DNA of 64,000 nt from CAVTLG01 sp963802635. Its GTDB lineage: Bacteria > Chloroflexota > Ktedonobacteria > Ktedonobacterales > Ktedonobacteraceae. Position numbers and translations under genes: made by a program. The stretch lies in assembly GCA_963802635.1 (NCBI GenBank), contig CAWDJJ010000002.1:372001-436000 (forward strand), given 5' to 3'. The notes beneath the pieces were generated by a model, which saw nothing but the letters and a program-made list of their open reading frames with translations, did no database searches and was not told the origin of the DNA. This document shows, piece by piece, positions 24,694-34,859 of the stretch (positions are counted from its first letter, which is position 1; each line of letters begins with the position of its first letter).

Positions 24694-27632
24694 TTATATA
24701 TTTTTTTCAGCATAAGGCACAAATAACGGTAAGGTAAAGATAAAGCTACTCCCTTCGCCTTCAATGCCACTACTTTCCACACGAATACTGCCACCGTGCA
24801 GGCGCAAGAATTTCTGCGACCACGTATAGACCCAGGCCAACGCCCCTAGTCTGACTTCCCTGGATATTAGGAGCGCGATAGAAGCGCTCAAAAAGGTAGG
24901 CTTGCGCATCTTTGGGGACGCCAATGCCTCTATCTGTAATGCGAACCTCGATCACCGTTTTGCCTACAATATTGATGCATTGCGTGAGCGAGATCGTGAT
25001 CGGGCCTCCCAGCGGACTATATTTGAGCGCATTTTGTAACAAGTTGCCAAAGATCTGTAAAATACGCGCTTTATCGCCTTCGAGTAAATAGGGATGTGCC
25101 TGTGGCGTAATCTGGTAGCTAATCTGGTGGATCGTCGAGGTTGCTGCGTGGTACGCGACAACTTCTCTGACGATAGCTTCCAGATTTATTTCTTCCTGGA
25201 TCAGCGAAACCTGCCCTCGATTGAGCCTGGTGACTTCCAGAAAAGTGTTGACAATATTGGTTAGCTGCCGGGTTTGCTCTTCGATGAAACTGATACTTTC
25301 CTGAAGGCGTCCTTTTAGTTCGGGGGTAACATCACCGGCTTTGCGCAGCAGACGGATCATCATCTGGCTATGCGCCAGAATAACGGTTAGTGGTGTGCGG
25401 AATTCGTGTGCCGTAATCGCCAGGACTTCGTCTTTGAGTTCGTTCGATTCTCGCATGGTCGCTTCGTTGGTGCGCGCAACTTCAGCTTCCTGTTGCCATC
25501 GTGTTTGTTCAATAGCGAGTCCGGCGAATTGAGCGATGCCTTCAACGACAGCCATATCCCAGGGACTAAATTCGAGCGCCGTGAGTGGCTGGGTGCTTAC
25601 TGACATCTGTTCCTGATCGCTCTTTTTGCGATAGGAAGAAGAGCGGTCAATCATCATGATACCCAATAAACGCTTATTATGCATAATGGGAGCACTGAGG
25701 ATCATTGTGCGATAATACATATCTCTTTGCTCTAACTGGGTTTCCGCACTTATTAATATGACATGACCATGCATCAACTGGGCATGGATGCCGCTATAGC
25801 GCTTATCGTCAGAGATGAGCCAGCGTTTTTGCTCTGCTTGCCAGGCTGCCTCTTCTTCGAGCGGAATGCCAATGGATAGCAACGGGGTGAACATCTGCGT
25901 TCCCTGATCATATAATTGTACTGCTCCGCGCTCGCTATTGAGCGCTGTCAGGGCCATTGCTAGCATATGCTCCAGAATCTCTTTCACGTCGGTAATGCCT
26001 GATATAGCTTGTGCGGCGTGAAGCATGGTGTCGAGTGCTAGCCGGATACGCCGTTCGACGCGCATGGACTCGGTGATGTCGCGAAAAGCGCTGACGGTAC
26101 CAATTTGCCATGCGTCATCATTGAGCAAGGGCACGATGTTGACCTCAACGGCATGCTCCTCGCCATTATTGTGCCTGATCATAAAACGCTCACCACGTGT
26201 ATACTCACCATGCAATGCGCGCATCAAGGGGAAATCTTCTTTGGTGATAGGTTGTCCATACATAGTATAGGCCTGGTTGTTTTGCAGATATGTTTCCAAC
26301 TGTTTTTTAGCATTGCGTGTTAAATCTATAAATCGTGACGCGATATCGTTGCTAATAATGACTTTTCCTTCCATGTTCGAGCACGATAATACCCTCGGTC
26401 ATGGCATTGAAAACTGCATCCAGCGTATTGGCACGTTCATTTGCCAGGGTGACGGCCTGGCGTGCCTTATGCAGAATTTGCTCTTTCTCGATAGCCAGTG
26501 CACACTGAGCAGCGATATCCTGCGCAAAGGCATACTGTCCCTGTTTCGGCCAGGACTGCTTTTTTGTATAGCTCACAAAGATAAAGCCCACGTTGCGAGT
26601 GAGGTGCACAGGCGTCTTCTTGCCTGTGTTGCGTTCTTGTTTATGCTTGCCGCCGATCATGAGAGGAATGATCAGCACATTTTCCATGCCCAGTTGTCGA
26701 AACCATTGTTGCTCGTCATTGACGAATTGCTCCTGCGTCACAAACAGTGGCGTACCTCTTTTCGCCACTACCTGACATTGTTGGAGCGTCGTTATCGCCA
26801 CGGAAGGTTTGGCTGTATCAACAGGCAGAGCTGGCGTGGCGGGCATAGTATTCGTGAGTGTGAGTAGATCCTTATTGAGGAGCGCGACGGCTCCTCTGTG
26901 CGTATCCAGTCCCTGGACAAGATGGTGCATGGCGCTGTCCAATATCTGTGGGAGATCTTCACCGGAGTTGACTGCCAGGGCTACCTGATAGGTAGATTGG
27001 GCTCGCTCAATGAGTCGTTCTGCGCGCCTGCGTTCCCGTTGCGCTTGTTGATAGGCGTGAGCATTATCGATAGCCACAGCGGCCTGTTGTCCAATCGCAC
27101 GTGCTAATTGCTGCTGTTCCTCTGAGAATGAAGAAAACTTGCCCGGGTTATCGAGTGACATCATGCCAACCGGTCTGCCCTCACGTACCAATGCGACGAG
27201 TAGGACCGAGCGCACAAAGAACCTTTCTGCGAGAGTTCCCATACCGGGTGTGGCGCTCAGGTCCTCCAGGGCTAATAGGCCATGGCTTTGCAGAAGGTGA
27301 TGAAAAATAGGGTCATTGAAAGGCAAAATGCTTTGACGCCACATGCGGTCGGCTATCTGGATCATTTTGTCTTTGGCATGCAAGGTCGAAAAATGATAGG
27401 CCGAGGGGATCAGACGCGAGTGTATGTCATCGCGCAACCAGACTGCACAACGCTCGACGTCGCAAACTTCGGTTGTACGGCGCACCAATACTTGTAAAAT
27501 GCGCATAGGATCAAGCGAGGATGCCAATAGCTCTGACAGCTCTCGTAAAAGTTCGCTTTCGCGCAATGCTTTGAGGAGCCGCGCGTTTTCATGGCTGTGC
27601 GAGGATGAAGAATACTCACTTTGCATAAACAT
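24694..27632 (-). pseudogene. GAF/PAS sensor histidine kinase broken by two frameshifts
   Basis: Three collinear pieces make one ~975-residue kinase. Piece 1 (27632 to ~26372) has two GAF-like domains (LLRELSELLASSLDPMRILQ; DLPQILDSAMHHLVQGLD) and the start of a PAS domain (VFNAMTEGIIVLEH). Piece 2 (~26372 to ~24804) continues the PAS (EGKVIISNDIASRF), then a third GAF, the HisKA phospho-acceptor LAITAHEFRTPLTVI, and the ATPase N, G1 and G2 boxes (LLQNALKYSP, DRGIGVP, GVGLGLYVV). Piece 3 holds the end of the ATPase domain (RLHGGSIRVESSGIEGEGSSF). One extra G at each junction accounts for both breaks. Reading on without correction removes the end of the ATPase domain. ATG 27632 follows AAGGGG. 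No response regulator gene is adjacent. Confidence 0.8.
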
Positions 27633-27971
27633 GACCCCTTATGGGAACTTCGTTCAGGCGTGATTGGTAACGCCGCTTTACGTCGCCCTGCTGACCGCTA
27701 CGTTGCGCTTTTTCTCTGATTGGGTCAAAGTGTAACAGATGAGTCGAGGTGGCGTCAAGAAATGCTTGGTGCCAGATAAAAGAGTTTTTTGCGCCAAGGA
27801 GCCAGCGTTGCCATCTGCTCAGGTAGATCTTGACACGCATTGGGTGGAGAAGAAAAATATACTAGAACTTTTGAGAAGGATAGAAGCTGGTAGAATAGAG
27901 AAAACGCTCTATTTTTTGGAACTATAGTATAATAACGGAAGGCTATTTGCAGCCACGAGAAAAAGAAGCTT
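27633..27971. other. Divergent intergenic region
   Basis: About 340 bases between the divergent kinase relic and the J-domain gene. A consensus TATAAT lies at 27928-27933, 38 bases before the J-domain start, without a clear -35. No gene is seen. Confidence 0.4.
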
Positions 27972-28256
27972 ATGAATTCACGACCACCGCGATCATTTAC
28001 CTCTCTGCTCTGGGATATGCTCCGTGTAGGGGCGCGGACATTCTGGCAGAGCAACGCTAATCCTGCGCGTACGCTCTTGCAGCGTCAGCAGGCACTGGCT
28101 GTGTTAGGATTGCCAGCAAACGCGACTCCGCAACAGATTAAGCGCCGCTACCGTTCGTTAGCCAAGCGCCACCATCCCGATCATGGCGGCGATCAGCGGC
28201 AGATGCAGCGCATCGTTGCCGCCTATGAGTTCCTGATGAAAGAGCAGAAGAAGTAG
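27972..28256 (+). CDS. J-domain (DnaJ-like) protein
   Basis: 94 residues: an N-terminal ~40-residue basic/aromatic region (SFTSLLWDMLRVGARTFW) and a C-terminal J domain (~41-92) with ALAVLGLPANATPQQIKRRYRSLAKRHHPDHGG carrying the HPD signature, then a final helix MQRIVAAYEFLMK. J domains stimulate Hsp70 (DnaK) ATPase; this one lacks the Gly/Phe, zinc and substrate-binding domains of true DnaJ, so it likely targets DnaK to a special partner or site. It converges with the zinc-ribbon gene, whose stop is 12 bases away. Confidence 0.88.
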   Translation: MNSRPPRSFTSLLWDMLRVGARTFWQSNANPARTLLQRQQALAVLGLPANATPQQIKRRYRSLAKRHHPDHGGDQRQMQRIVAAYEFLMKEQKK

Positions 28257-28268
28257 CTGTCTATATAG

Positions 28269-28958
28269 TTATGCCAGATGCGCGCCACAATTATTGCAGA
28301 AGCGTTTCCCGGGACGAATGCGTGCACCACATTGATCGCAAAAGCGTACATCAGTTGCTATCGCGGAGGTCGGTGGCACAGTATTTGCAGCCGGTTGTAC
28401 CGGTGATGCCGTTCTCGCGGCTGGAGGTTGCGCTACGGGTGGCACTGGCTGTGCTGCTGGAGGCTGGTCTTCCGTCCCTTGAAGAGATTGTATGCCTCCT
28501 TGAAAAGTTTTGGCTGCTTTTACCGCTATTCCTCCAATAGTACTGGCGATTTTGATTCCCTTGGCGACATCGTCCATATCCTGTTTCAAGCGCTGTGTAG
28601 GTGGCAGGACCGTCGAATCGGACACCTTGTTGAAGTGATTCGGTCCAATTTGTAGTCCATCTCCATTGATGGACAAGGTTCCCTGGTCCTGGCCTCCATC
28701 GTCAAAGGCCAATACTATATGTGTACCCTGATACGTATAGGTCCCCTCGCGGCGCATTTCTGGTGCTGCTGACGTAACCTGCTGCCCTTTGATAAATGAT
28801 CGAGCTGCATTGGTAACGCGACTCTGCTTTTGTATCGTCAAAATGAAGCGACTATTCGGCTGGAGTGTCATGCGGTCGATACGTGATGTAAAGTAATCAA
28901 GTCCGACGCCCGAGCTATGCACGCATTCATATTGACCTGTAATCGGTTTTCCCATCAT
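28269..28958 (-). CDS. Zinc-ribbon protein with an N-terminal beta-rich domain
   Basis: 229 residues from ATG 28958, behind AGAGGAA at 8 bases; the frame extends further upstream but without such a site. Residues 1-110 form a beta-rich domain (TGQYECVHSSGVGLDYFTSR, MTLQPNSRFILTIQK, GTYTYQGTHIVLAFDDGGQDQGTLSINGDGLQIG), resembling a small lipocalin-like or stress-protein barrel. A Pro/Ala-rich linker follows (~160-200), then one C-terminal zinc ribbon, FCDQCGARIRPGKRFCNNCG, with four Cys. Such zinc ribbons are frequent in Ktedonobacteria on kinases and unknown proteins. Cytosolic; function unknown. Confidence 0.7.
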   Translation of the reverse strand: MMGKPITGQYECVHSSGVGLDYFTSRIDRMTLQPNSRFILTIQKQSRVTNAARSFIKGQQVTSAAPEMRREGTYTYQGTHIVLAFDDGGQDQGTLSINGDGLQIGPNHFNKVSDSTVLPPTQRLKQDMDDVAKGIKIASTIGGIAVKAAKTFQGGIQSLQGTEDQPPAAQPVPPVAQPPAARTASPVQPAANTVPPTSAIATDVRFCDQCGARIRPGKRFCNNCGAHLA

Positions 28959-29170
28959 GGCTGAGTTCCTCTTGACGTTATTTTTAATAGGTGAGGACTT
29001 TCCGCCTATACTATAGCACTTCGGTGAGGGGCGTGTCTTCAACTGAAGTCGAGGTGTTGCTGCTTTCTGAAATCATACAATGAAGCACATGATCATCACC
29101 GTTTTGTGACTCTGCTCTGAGAATAGCACACTATCTTGAAGAGAAATAGAACTTTTGGTCGAATGGAGCC

Positions 29171-29199
29171 TTGACTTTCAGGAATGAAGGCTGTATGCT
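29171..29199 (+). promoter_or_regulatory. Putative sigma70 promoter of the topoisomerase operon
   Basis: TTGACT (29171-29176), 17-base spacer, TATGCT (29194-29199), 42 bases before the start codon of the B subunit. AAAGAGAGG precedes that start codon. Confidence 0.65.
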
Positions 29200-29241
29200 G
29201 AAGAAACAATGAAAGCAATCTAAAGAGAGGTATAAGGGTAG

Positions 29242-31347
29242 ATGTCACGTTTCCCCAATGCACTCCCTCCTATGCGCGGTGAGCCGGATGCGGTGCCTGA
29301 GCAGCTCTCGTTGCTTGCTCCCAGGAGAGCAGGTGAGAATTCGGAAGAAACAACAGAAACAACAGTGAATACGTTGGAAGGAAAACAAGCTGCAAGAAGC
29401 AAAAAGAATACGGTAGGATATTCTGCCGCCGATATCCAGGTCCTTGAGGGTATTGCCGCCATTCGCCATCGTCCAGGCATGTATATTGGTTCTACGTCTA
29501 CCTCTGGCCTGATTCATCTCATCTGGGAGGCGCTTGATAACGCCGTTGATGAGGCGGTGGCTGGCTATGGCAAGCAGATCTGGGTCACGATTGAGCGTGA
29601 TGGCTGGGTGACGGTCCGTGATGAAGGGCGGGGTATGCCCTTCGATCCTATGTTGTATCAAGGCGAGTATCTGCCGGCTGCCACTGTGATTCTGACGGTT
29701 CCGCATTCCGGCGGCAAATTCGCTGAGGGAGCCTATAAGACGGCAGGTGGGCTGCATGGTGTGGGTTCGACGGTGATCAATGCGCTTTCGGAAAAATTGG
29801 AGTTGACGATCTGGAAGGATGGGCAGCAGTTCACGCAAACCTTCAGCCGTGGTACTGCTATGCCGCAGCAGATTACGCCTTGTGACCGCAAATTGCATGG
29901 GACACAATTGCGCTGGCTGTACGATAGTTCCGTCTTTGATCCAGATGTCTATTACCCCTTAGAGGCCCTGGAGAGCCGTCTGAAAGCATCCACGTATCTC
30001 AACCGTGGCGTGACTTTCCACTTGAATGCCTGGGATGATGCGACCAATGAAGAGGTGAGCCGGGTCTTTTATTCGCGCGATGGGCTGCCTGATTATGTGC
30101 GTGACCTCGCGCTAAGTACGAATGCGCCACTTTTTAAGCAGGTCCTGAGTATTTCGAAAGAGAAAGACGATGTGCGTGTGGAGGTGGCGCTACAACCAAC
30201 AACGGGCTATAAAATTTCTCTGTATAGCTATGCGAATGCAGTGCGTACACGCGACGGTGGTGTACATGAAACAGGCTTCAAGGCGGCGCTTACGAAGGTA
30301 ATCAACGACTACGCGCTCAAGTGGAATATTATCAAAAATCGCGAAAAAGAAGGCTTCCGACCTGAAGTTATTCAGCAGGGTTTAAATGTCGTTATCTCTG
30401 TAAAACTGGTCAATCCGCAATTCCAGGGACAGACGAAGGATCGCTTGAACAATGCTTCTGTCGAAGGCATCGTGCGTTCGGTGGTGGATGAGGGCTTGAA
30501 AGATTGGCTGGATAACAATGTCACTGTAGGCAAAGACTGGCTCAAGAAGATCCAGGTAATGCAAAAAGCGCGCAATGAAGCTCAACTGATAGAGGAACTG
30601 GGGCGCACGGGCACGAAGAAAAATGGTGAATTAATTGATACGACGCTCTCCAAGAAGTTCTTGCGCTGCAATACCAGTGATACTTCGCGTTCAGAACTCT
30701 TTATTGTCGAAGGCGATTCAGCCGGTGGTAGCGCTGGTCAGGGGCGTTTCTCAGATTTTCAGGCGGTCTTGAAGCTGAAGGGCAAGCCGCTCAACGTTGC
30801 CAAGGCCGATTTGAAGAGTATTGTCGAAAATGAAGAAATTCGCACGATTATCAATGTACTTGGCACCAGTACGCGTGATACATTTGATATCAGCCGCCTC
30901 AAGTTTAACCGTGTCATTATCGCTACCGATGCCGATGTGGATGGTTTGCATATCCAGTGTTTATTGCTCACCCTTTTCCATCAGGAGTTCAGCGACCTGA
31001 TTGAGCGTGGCTATGTCTATATCGCCTGTCCTCCGCTCTACTCGGTCAAATATAAGGGCAAAGTAACCTGGTTGTTGGATGACGAGGCTCGTCTGCAGTT
31101 TCTGGATGCGCACCCTGATGCGCAAGGTCTGGAGTTCAAGCGTTTTAAAGGTCTGGGCGAGATGAATCCCAAAGAACTGCGTGATACTACCTTTGATCCA
31201 GCGCGCCGTGTGCTCAAGCGTGTCACGTTGGAAGATGGTGTCCTGGCAGCAAAGCTGGTGCTGGAGCTGATGGAAGACAAGAACGCGGAGCGGCGGCGTT
31301 CATTTCTGGCGGAGCACGCGCGCAAGATTAAAGAACTGGATGTATAG
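29242..31347 (+). CDS. Type IIA DNA topoisomerase subunit B (GyrB/ParE family)
   Basis: 701 residues, the ATPase subunit of a gyrase or topoisomerase IV. An unusual ~55-residue polar extension (EETTETTVNTLEGKQ) precedes the GHKL ATPase domain: GMYIGSTSTSGLIHLIWEALDNAVDEA (ATP-binding Glu/Asn), DEGRGMP, GGLHGVGSTVINALS. The transducer domain is followed by the TOPRIM domain with FIVEGDSAGGSAGQG (~486) and ATDADVDGLH (~563), and the C-terminal RFKGLGEMNP. The large insert of enterobacterial GyrB is absent. The gene ends 5 bases before the A subunit and the two are certainly co-expressed. Whether the pair is gyrase or topo IV depends on the A subunit, which lacks a proper GyrA box. Confidence 0.93.
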   Translation: MSRFPNALPPMRGEPDAVPEQLSLLAPRRAGENSEETTETTVNTLEGKQAARSKKNTVGYSAADIQVLEGIAAIRHRPGMYIGSTSTSGLIHLIWEALDNAVDEAVAGYGKQIWVTIERDGWVTVRDEGRGMPFDPMLYQGEYLPAATVILTVPHSGGKFAEGAYKTAGGLHGVGSTVINALSEKLELTIWKDGQQFTQTFSRGTAMPQQITPCDRKLHGTQLRWLYDSSVFDPDVYYPLEALESRLKASTYLNRGVTFHLNAWDDATNEEVSRVFYSRDGLPDYVRDLALSTNAPLFKQVLSISKEKDDVRVEVALQPTTGYKISLYSYANAVRTRDGGVHETGFKAALTKVINDYALKWNIIKNREKEGFRPEVIQQGLNVVISVKLVNPQFQGQTKDRLNNASVEGIVRSVVDEGLKDWLDNNVTVGKDWLKKIQVMQKARNEAQLIEELGRTGTKKNGELIDTTLSKKFLRCNTSDTSRSELFIVEGDSAGGSAGQGRFSDFQAVLKLKGKPLNVAKADLKSIVENEEIRTIINVLGTSTRDTFDISRLKFNRVIIATDADVDGLHIQCLLLTLFHQEFSDLIERGYVYIACPPLYSVKYKGKVTWLLDDEARLQFLDAHPDAQGLEFKRFKGLGEMNPKELRDTTFDPARRVLKRVTLEDGVLAAKLVLELMEDKNAERRRSFLAEHARKIKELDV

Positions 31348-31352
31348 AACAC

Positions 31353-33845
31353 ATGGCTATGACAACAACCGATACCACTGCTGAAAATGGTATTGTTCGG
31401 GAAGATTTTTCGGTTATTCTCTCACAGGCTTTTGCGACCTATGGTCTATCAGTGGTCACAGATCGAGCGTTACCTGATGCTCGTGATGGCTTGAAGCCGG
31501 TGCAGCGGCGTATCCTGGCGGGGATGCGCGAGGCCCGCTATCTATCCAGTCGTCCGACCGTCAAGAGCGCGGAGGTTGTTGGGCTGATCCTGGGAAACTA
31601 TCATCCACATGGAGACTCTTCGGTGTATGATGCTTCTGTGCGTATGGCGCAGCCTTTCACGATGCGCTATGCTCTGATCGAGGGACAGGGCAATATGGGT
31701 AGTGAGGATGGTGATGCGCCTGCGGCGTATCGTTACACCGAGATGCGTCTCTCGCCGCTGGCCGAGGCGATGATGGCGGACATCGATAGCGATACGGTGC
31801 CTCTGCATCCATCGTATAAACAAGATCCAAAAGTATTGGAGCCTGATTACCTGCCTGGACATATTCCGCCGATTGTGAATCCTTCGAGTGGTATCGCTGT
31901 TGGTCTCTCCACCAATATCCCGCCGCACAACCTGAGCGAAGTCATGCGCGCCTGCATCGCTTTGCTGGATCGTCCGAGCATGACGGTTGAGCAGTTAATG
32001 ACCTACATCCCTGGACCAGATTTCTCGCAGGGTGGTCGTATCATTGGCACTGAGGGCATTAAGGACTACTTTACCACTGGTAAGGGTCGGATCATTGTGC
32101 GTGCTGAAGTGCGCCTGGAAGAGACGCCACGCAACCGTTCGCTGGTGGTCACGCAGATTCCGCCCGTTGGTCGTGATAGAATCAAGGCGTCGCTGGTCAA
32201 GGCCATTAATGCGCGCAAGCTGGAGGGATTGCAGCCCGATGTGCGCGATGAAAGCGATACAGAGAAGGGCACACGTATCGTACTGGACCTGCGCAAGGAT
32301 GCCGATGCGGCACAAACATTGTCACAACTGTTCCATGAAACAGATTTGCAGGTCCCGTTATCGTTCCAGGTGGTCTTTCTGTTCGGTGAGTCAATGCAGG
32401 CCGCGCGCCAGCCGAAGCAGGTTGGTATGCTGGAACTGCTCAATTATTGGAACGCGCATCAGGTTGATGTATTAACGCGTCGTTCACAGTTTGAGTTGCG
32501 CAAGGCTCGTGAGCGTTTACACGTCATTGAAGGACTGATTGTTGGCTCGGCGCACGCAGACCAGATCGTCAAAATATTTCAGCAAGCGGAGGACCGGGCT
32601 GCTGCGCGGAAAGAAATTGAGGCGCGCTATGCGTTGACGCCCATTCAATCCGATGTGATTGCCTCTATGACGTTAGCTCAGGTGACGCGGCTGGATGCTG
32701 GCAAATATGCCAGAGAACGTGACGAATTGCAGGTACGTATCGCTGAGCTTGAGCGTCTTCTAGCGGATCGCAAGGCCCTGATCACGCTCTTGAAAAAGGA
32801 GATGCAGCAACTGATCAAGCAGTTTGGTGATGAGCGGCGTACGATCATTGATGCTAACGGGCAGGCACATGCGCCGATTGAGGAAGTCGCTAGTTTGCAC
32901 GCGCGCGAACCGCTTATTGTGGCCTTGACGCGCAGTGGAGCGCTCAAGGCGTTACCCGCCGATATATTTAAACCCAGAGGCAAGAATGGTGCTGCGACCT
33001 ATCTGCCTGTACGTGGAGATGAACAATTACGGCAAGTAATTGCGACCACGTCGCAGGATTATCTGCTGTGTGTGTGTTCCACGGGCCGTGTGTGTCAGAT
33101 TGCCACGCATCGTATCCCTGGGGGAACGCGCTCGGCTAAAGGTGAGCCATTGCACAAATTGCTTCAACTTGCGCCAGGTGAAGAGGTTGTCGCTATCGTT
33201 CCCATCGAGTCGTATGATGAAGACCGTTATCTTGTTACTTTCAGTGAGCTTGGTAAGGCCAAGAAGTCACCACTGAGCGAGTACAGAACGGTTGATGTTG
33301 ATGGCGTGCAGGATATGAAGCTCGCTGCAGGAGATCGTGTGGTGGTTGCCTTGCTTTCGCGTGGCCGTGGTGAGTACTTTGTGACGTCGAATACTGCGCA
33401 AACGTTGCGTTTCAGCGATGAAAATCTGCGTGCGCAGGGTCGGGTCGGCCAGGGTGTTGTGGCGATAGCTCTGGGGAAAGGTGCATCGGTTGTGAGCGCC
33501 TTCTATCTTGATAGTGAGCGCAGTCGCGATGGCATCGATCTTGCAAGTCTGCTGGTTGTTACTGAGCGTGGGCTGGCGAAGAAGGTTCCGCTTGGTCAAT
33601 ATCCGCAAAAATCTCGTGCAACGGCTGGCGTCGTGACGGCTGAACTGCTTAGCGGAGATCCTGTACTCATAACGATGCTTGTCGATGAGGATGATGTCCT
33701 GCTTGTCACCTGGACGGCTGATAAAACTGAGCAAACAACTGCGATGAAGACAAGTACTTTAAAAGCTTTCTCTCGCGCGCGTAAGGGTGAGCCTGTCGTG
33801 GCTGGACGTATCATCAACGTCATAAAATTAGAAAAGCTCGCTTGA
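31353..33845 (+). CDS. Type IIA DNA topoisomerase subunit A (GyrA/ParC family)
   Basis: 830 residues. The winged-helix breakage-reunion domain has DGLKPVQRRILAGM, GNYHPHGDSSVYDASVRMAQ and the catalytic Tyr128 in AAYRYTEMR. The Ser and Asp of GDSSVYD (quinolone-resistance positions) are unmodified. A long coiled-coil region (ARERLHVIEGLIVGSAHAD) is followed by a beta-pinwheel of six blades. At the place where GyrA has its QRRGGKG box, this protein has KPRGKNG (in ADIFKPRGKNGAATY). The box is required for DNA wrapping and supercoiling in gyrase, so this subunit may form a topoisomerase IV-like decatenase. It starts 5 bases after the B subunit. Confidence 0.92.
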   Translation: MAMTTTDTTAENGIVREDFSVILSQAFATYGLSVVTDRALPDARDGLKPVQRRILAGMREARYLSSRPTVKSAEVVGLILGNYHPHGDSSVYDASVRMAQPFTMRYALIEGQGNMGSEDGDAPAAYRYTEMRLSPLAEAMMADIDSDTVPLHPSYKQDPKVLEPDYLPGHIPPIVNPSSGIAVGLSTNIPPHNLSEVMRACIALLDRPSMTVEQLMTYIPGPDFSQGGRIIGTEGIKDYFTTGKGRIIVRAEVRLEETPRNRSLVVTQIPPVGRDRIKASLVKAINARKLEGLQPDVRDESDTEKGTRIVLDLRKDADAAQTLSQLFHETDLQVPLSFQVVFLFGESMQAARQPKQVGMLELLNYWNAHQVDVLTRRSQFELRKARERLHVIEGLIVGSAHADQIVKIFQQAEDRAAARKEIEARYALTPIQSDVIASMTLAQVTRLDAGKYARERDELQVRIAELERLLADRKALITLLKKEMQQLIKQFGDERRTIIDANGQAHAPIEEVASLHAREPLIVALTRSGALKALPADIFKPRGKNGAATYLPVRGDEQLRQVIATTSQDYLLCVCSTGRVCQIATHRIPGGTRSAKGEPLHKLLQLAPGEEVVAIVPIESYDEDRYLVTFSELGKAKKSPLSEYRTVDVDGVQDMKLAAGDRVVVALLSRGRGEYFVTSNTAQTLRFSDENLRAQGRVGQGVVAIALGKGASVVSAFYLDSERSRDGIDLASLLVVTERGLAKKVPLGQYPQKSRATAGVVTAELLSGDPVLITMLVDEDDVLLVTWTADKTEQTTAMKTSTLKAFSRARKGEPVVAGRIINVIKLEKLA

Positions 33846-33900
33846 TCTATCACGAAGATCTTCTATGGCATGAGCAACTTATGAAAGTGTTTGGTACAGC

Positions 33901-33938
33901 AAGAGCCAGGACAGCTCTAAGCGCTGCTGGCTCTTTTA
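33901..33938 (+). terminator. Hairpin terminator of the topoisomerase operon
   Basis: AAGAGCCAG (33901-33909) pairs with CTGGCTCTT (33927-33935), followed by TTTA. It lies 55 bases after the A-subunit stop and is directly followed by the 58-bp repeat at 33939. Confidence 0.65.
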
Positions 33939-33996
33939 GATAGTGTTTGGTTTCGACTCAATACGAACGAAAAGTGTGCGCGTTCCAAACACTATC
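33939..33996. repeat. 58-bp palindromic-ended repeat, copy A
   Basis: GATAGTGTTTGG at the left end and CCAAACACTATC at the right end form a perfect 12-bp inverted repeat. A second copy of the same length lies at 60174-60231 and shares about 80% of positions, including GTGCGCGTTCCAAACACT. Both copies sit at the 3' end of an operon. Non-coding; REP- or MITE-like. Confidence 0.75.
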
Positions 33997-34025
33997 CTAG
34001 TCTGTAGCAAAATGTGTTGCCTGTG

Positions 34026-34373
34026 CTAAAATCCTGTGGGGTCCTCGCTAAATGGCTCAGGAGTGACTTCGTGAGCAACCTCGTCTGCTGTCTCCTCTGT
34101 GCGGATGACTTCAATGGAGCACTGTGCGATCAGCGCACCTAGCACACCAATAGCCGCCCATACCGGAACCAGCACAACGCCTGCTACGCCCAGGGCTAGT
34201 GGAATTTCCAGGATCGTACGTCCCTCTTGCTTGATGATAATACGGCGTACGTTGCCTTCGTGTACCAGTTCCTTCACTTTTGCCAGCAACTGTTCACCCA
34301 CGACCTGCAATTCCTCGACGCCATAGCCCTGTTTCTGATCTATCGTGGACGTATTTGGGTCTGTCTGTGTCAT
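34026..34373 (-). CDS. DUF4342 domain protein
   Basis: 115 residues from ATG 34373 (MTQTDPNTS), chosen over an ATG 11 codons upstream because of GGAA spacing. The DUF4342 pattern is complete: EELQVVGEQLLAKVKELVHEGNVRRI, then IIIKQEGRTILEIPLALGVAG and a hydrophobic segment VVLVPVWAAIGVLGALIAQCS. Proteins of this family are small, have one hydrophobic region that may associate with the membrane, and have no known function; an N-terminal ubiquitin-associated-like helix pair has been proposed for some. Monocistronic by appearance. Confidence 0.8.
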   Translation of the reverse strand: MTQTDPNTSTIDQKQGYGVEELQVVGEQLLAKVKELVHEGNVRRIIIKQEGRTILEIPLALGVAGVVLVPVWAAIGVLGALIAQCSIEVIRTEETADEVAHEVTPEPFSEDPTGF

Positions 34374-34859
34374 AATTTTCCAGTTCCTTTCCTGTGTGGT
34401 AGTCACTTATCGTACGTACATTGACTTTCTGAACATAACACGTCTATCCAATGCAATCCGCTGCATACACGATGACGCTGTGTGCTAAAAACCTCTATCT
34501 CCCCGATGATTGCGGCCCTACATTCTATACGGTGTTAGCATGCAGCAGGTTAGAGAAATGTGTTGTGACGATTGGAGTCTTGTACGCCAGGGCCGTTTAT
34601 CTACAATGAGCGTTCCAGCTAACTTTGTCGATTGGTTAAAGGAGCAAGATATTTTATAATTGCGATAATGTGAAGGAGCTGCATGAGTTGCGGAACAGCC
34701 TGCTCTGCAAGCATATGAGCAGCCACAGGCATACTATTCACAAGAGATGCCACCTCCATAATAGCTATAAGTGGTAGTATAGTAGTAGCCGGAAGCCAAT
34801 CTGCGGACTATCCATACTCGTGCTTCCGCAAAAACTTCTTCAAGGAGTAGAGGGTTTTT
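34374..34859. other. Intergenic region
   Basis: About 485 bases. Near 34684 there is a very short plus-strand open stretch with a Gln/Pro/Tyr-rich alternative frame (EQPALQAYEQPQAYYSQEMP) but no start codon in that frame, so it is at most a relic. No other feature is recognised. Confidence 0.4.

Noticed and set aside
26277..26867. 196-residue plus-strand frame opposite the histidine kinase
   Set aside because: The minus strand here encodes GAF/PAS domains with clear motifs; the plus frame has none.
34684..34760. Gln/Pro/Tyr-rich stretch upstream of the class IV aminotransferase considered as a small gene
   Set aside because: The frame lacks a start codon and is too short to support.
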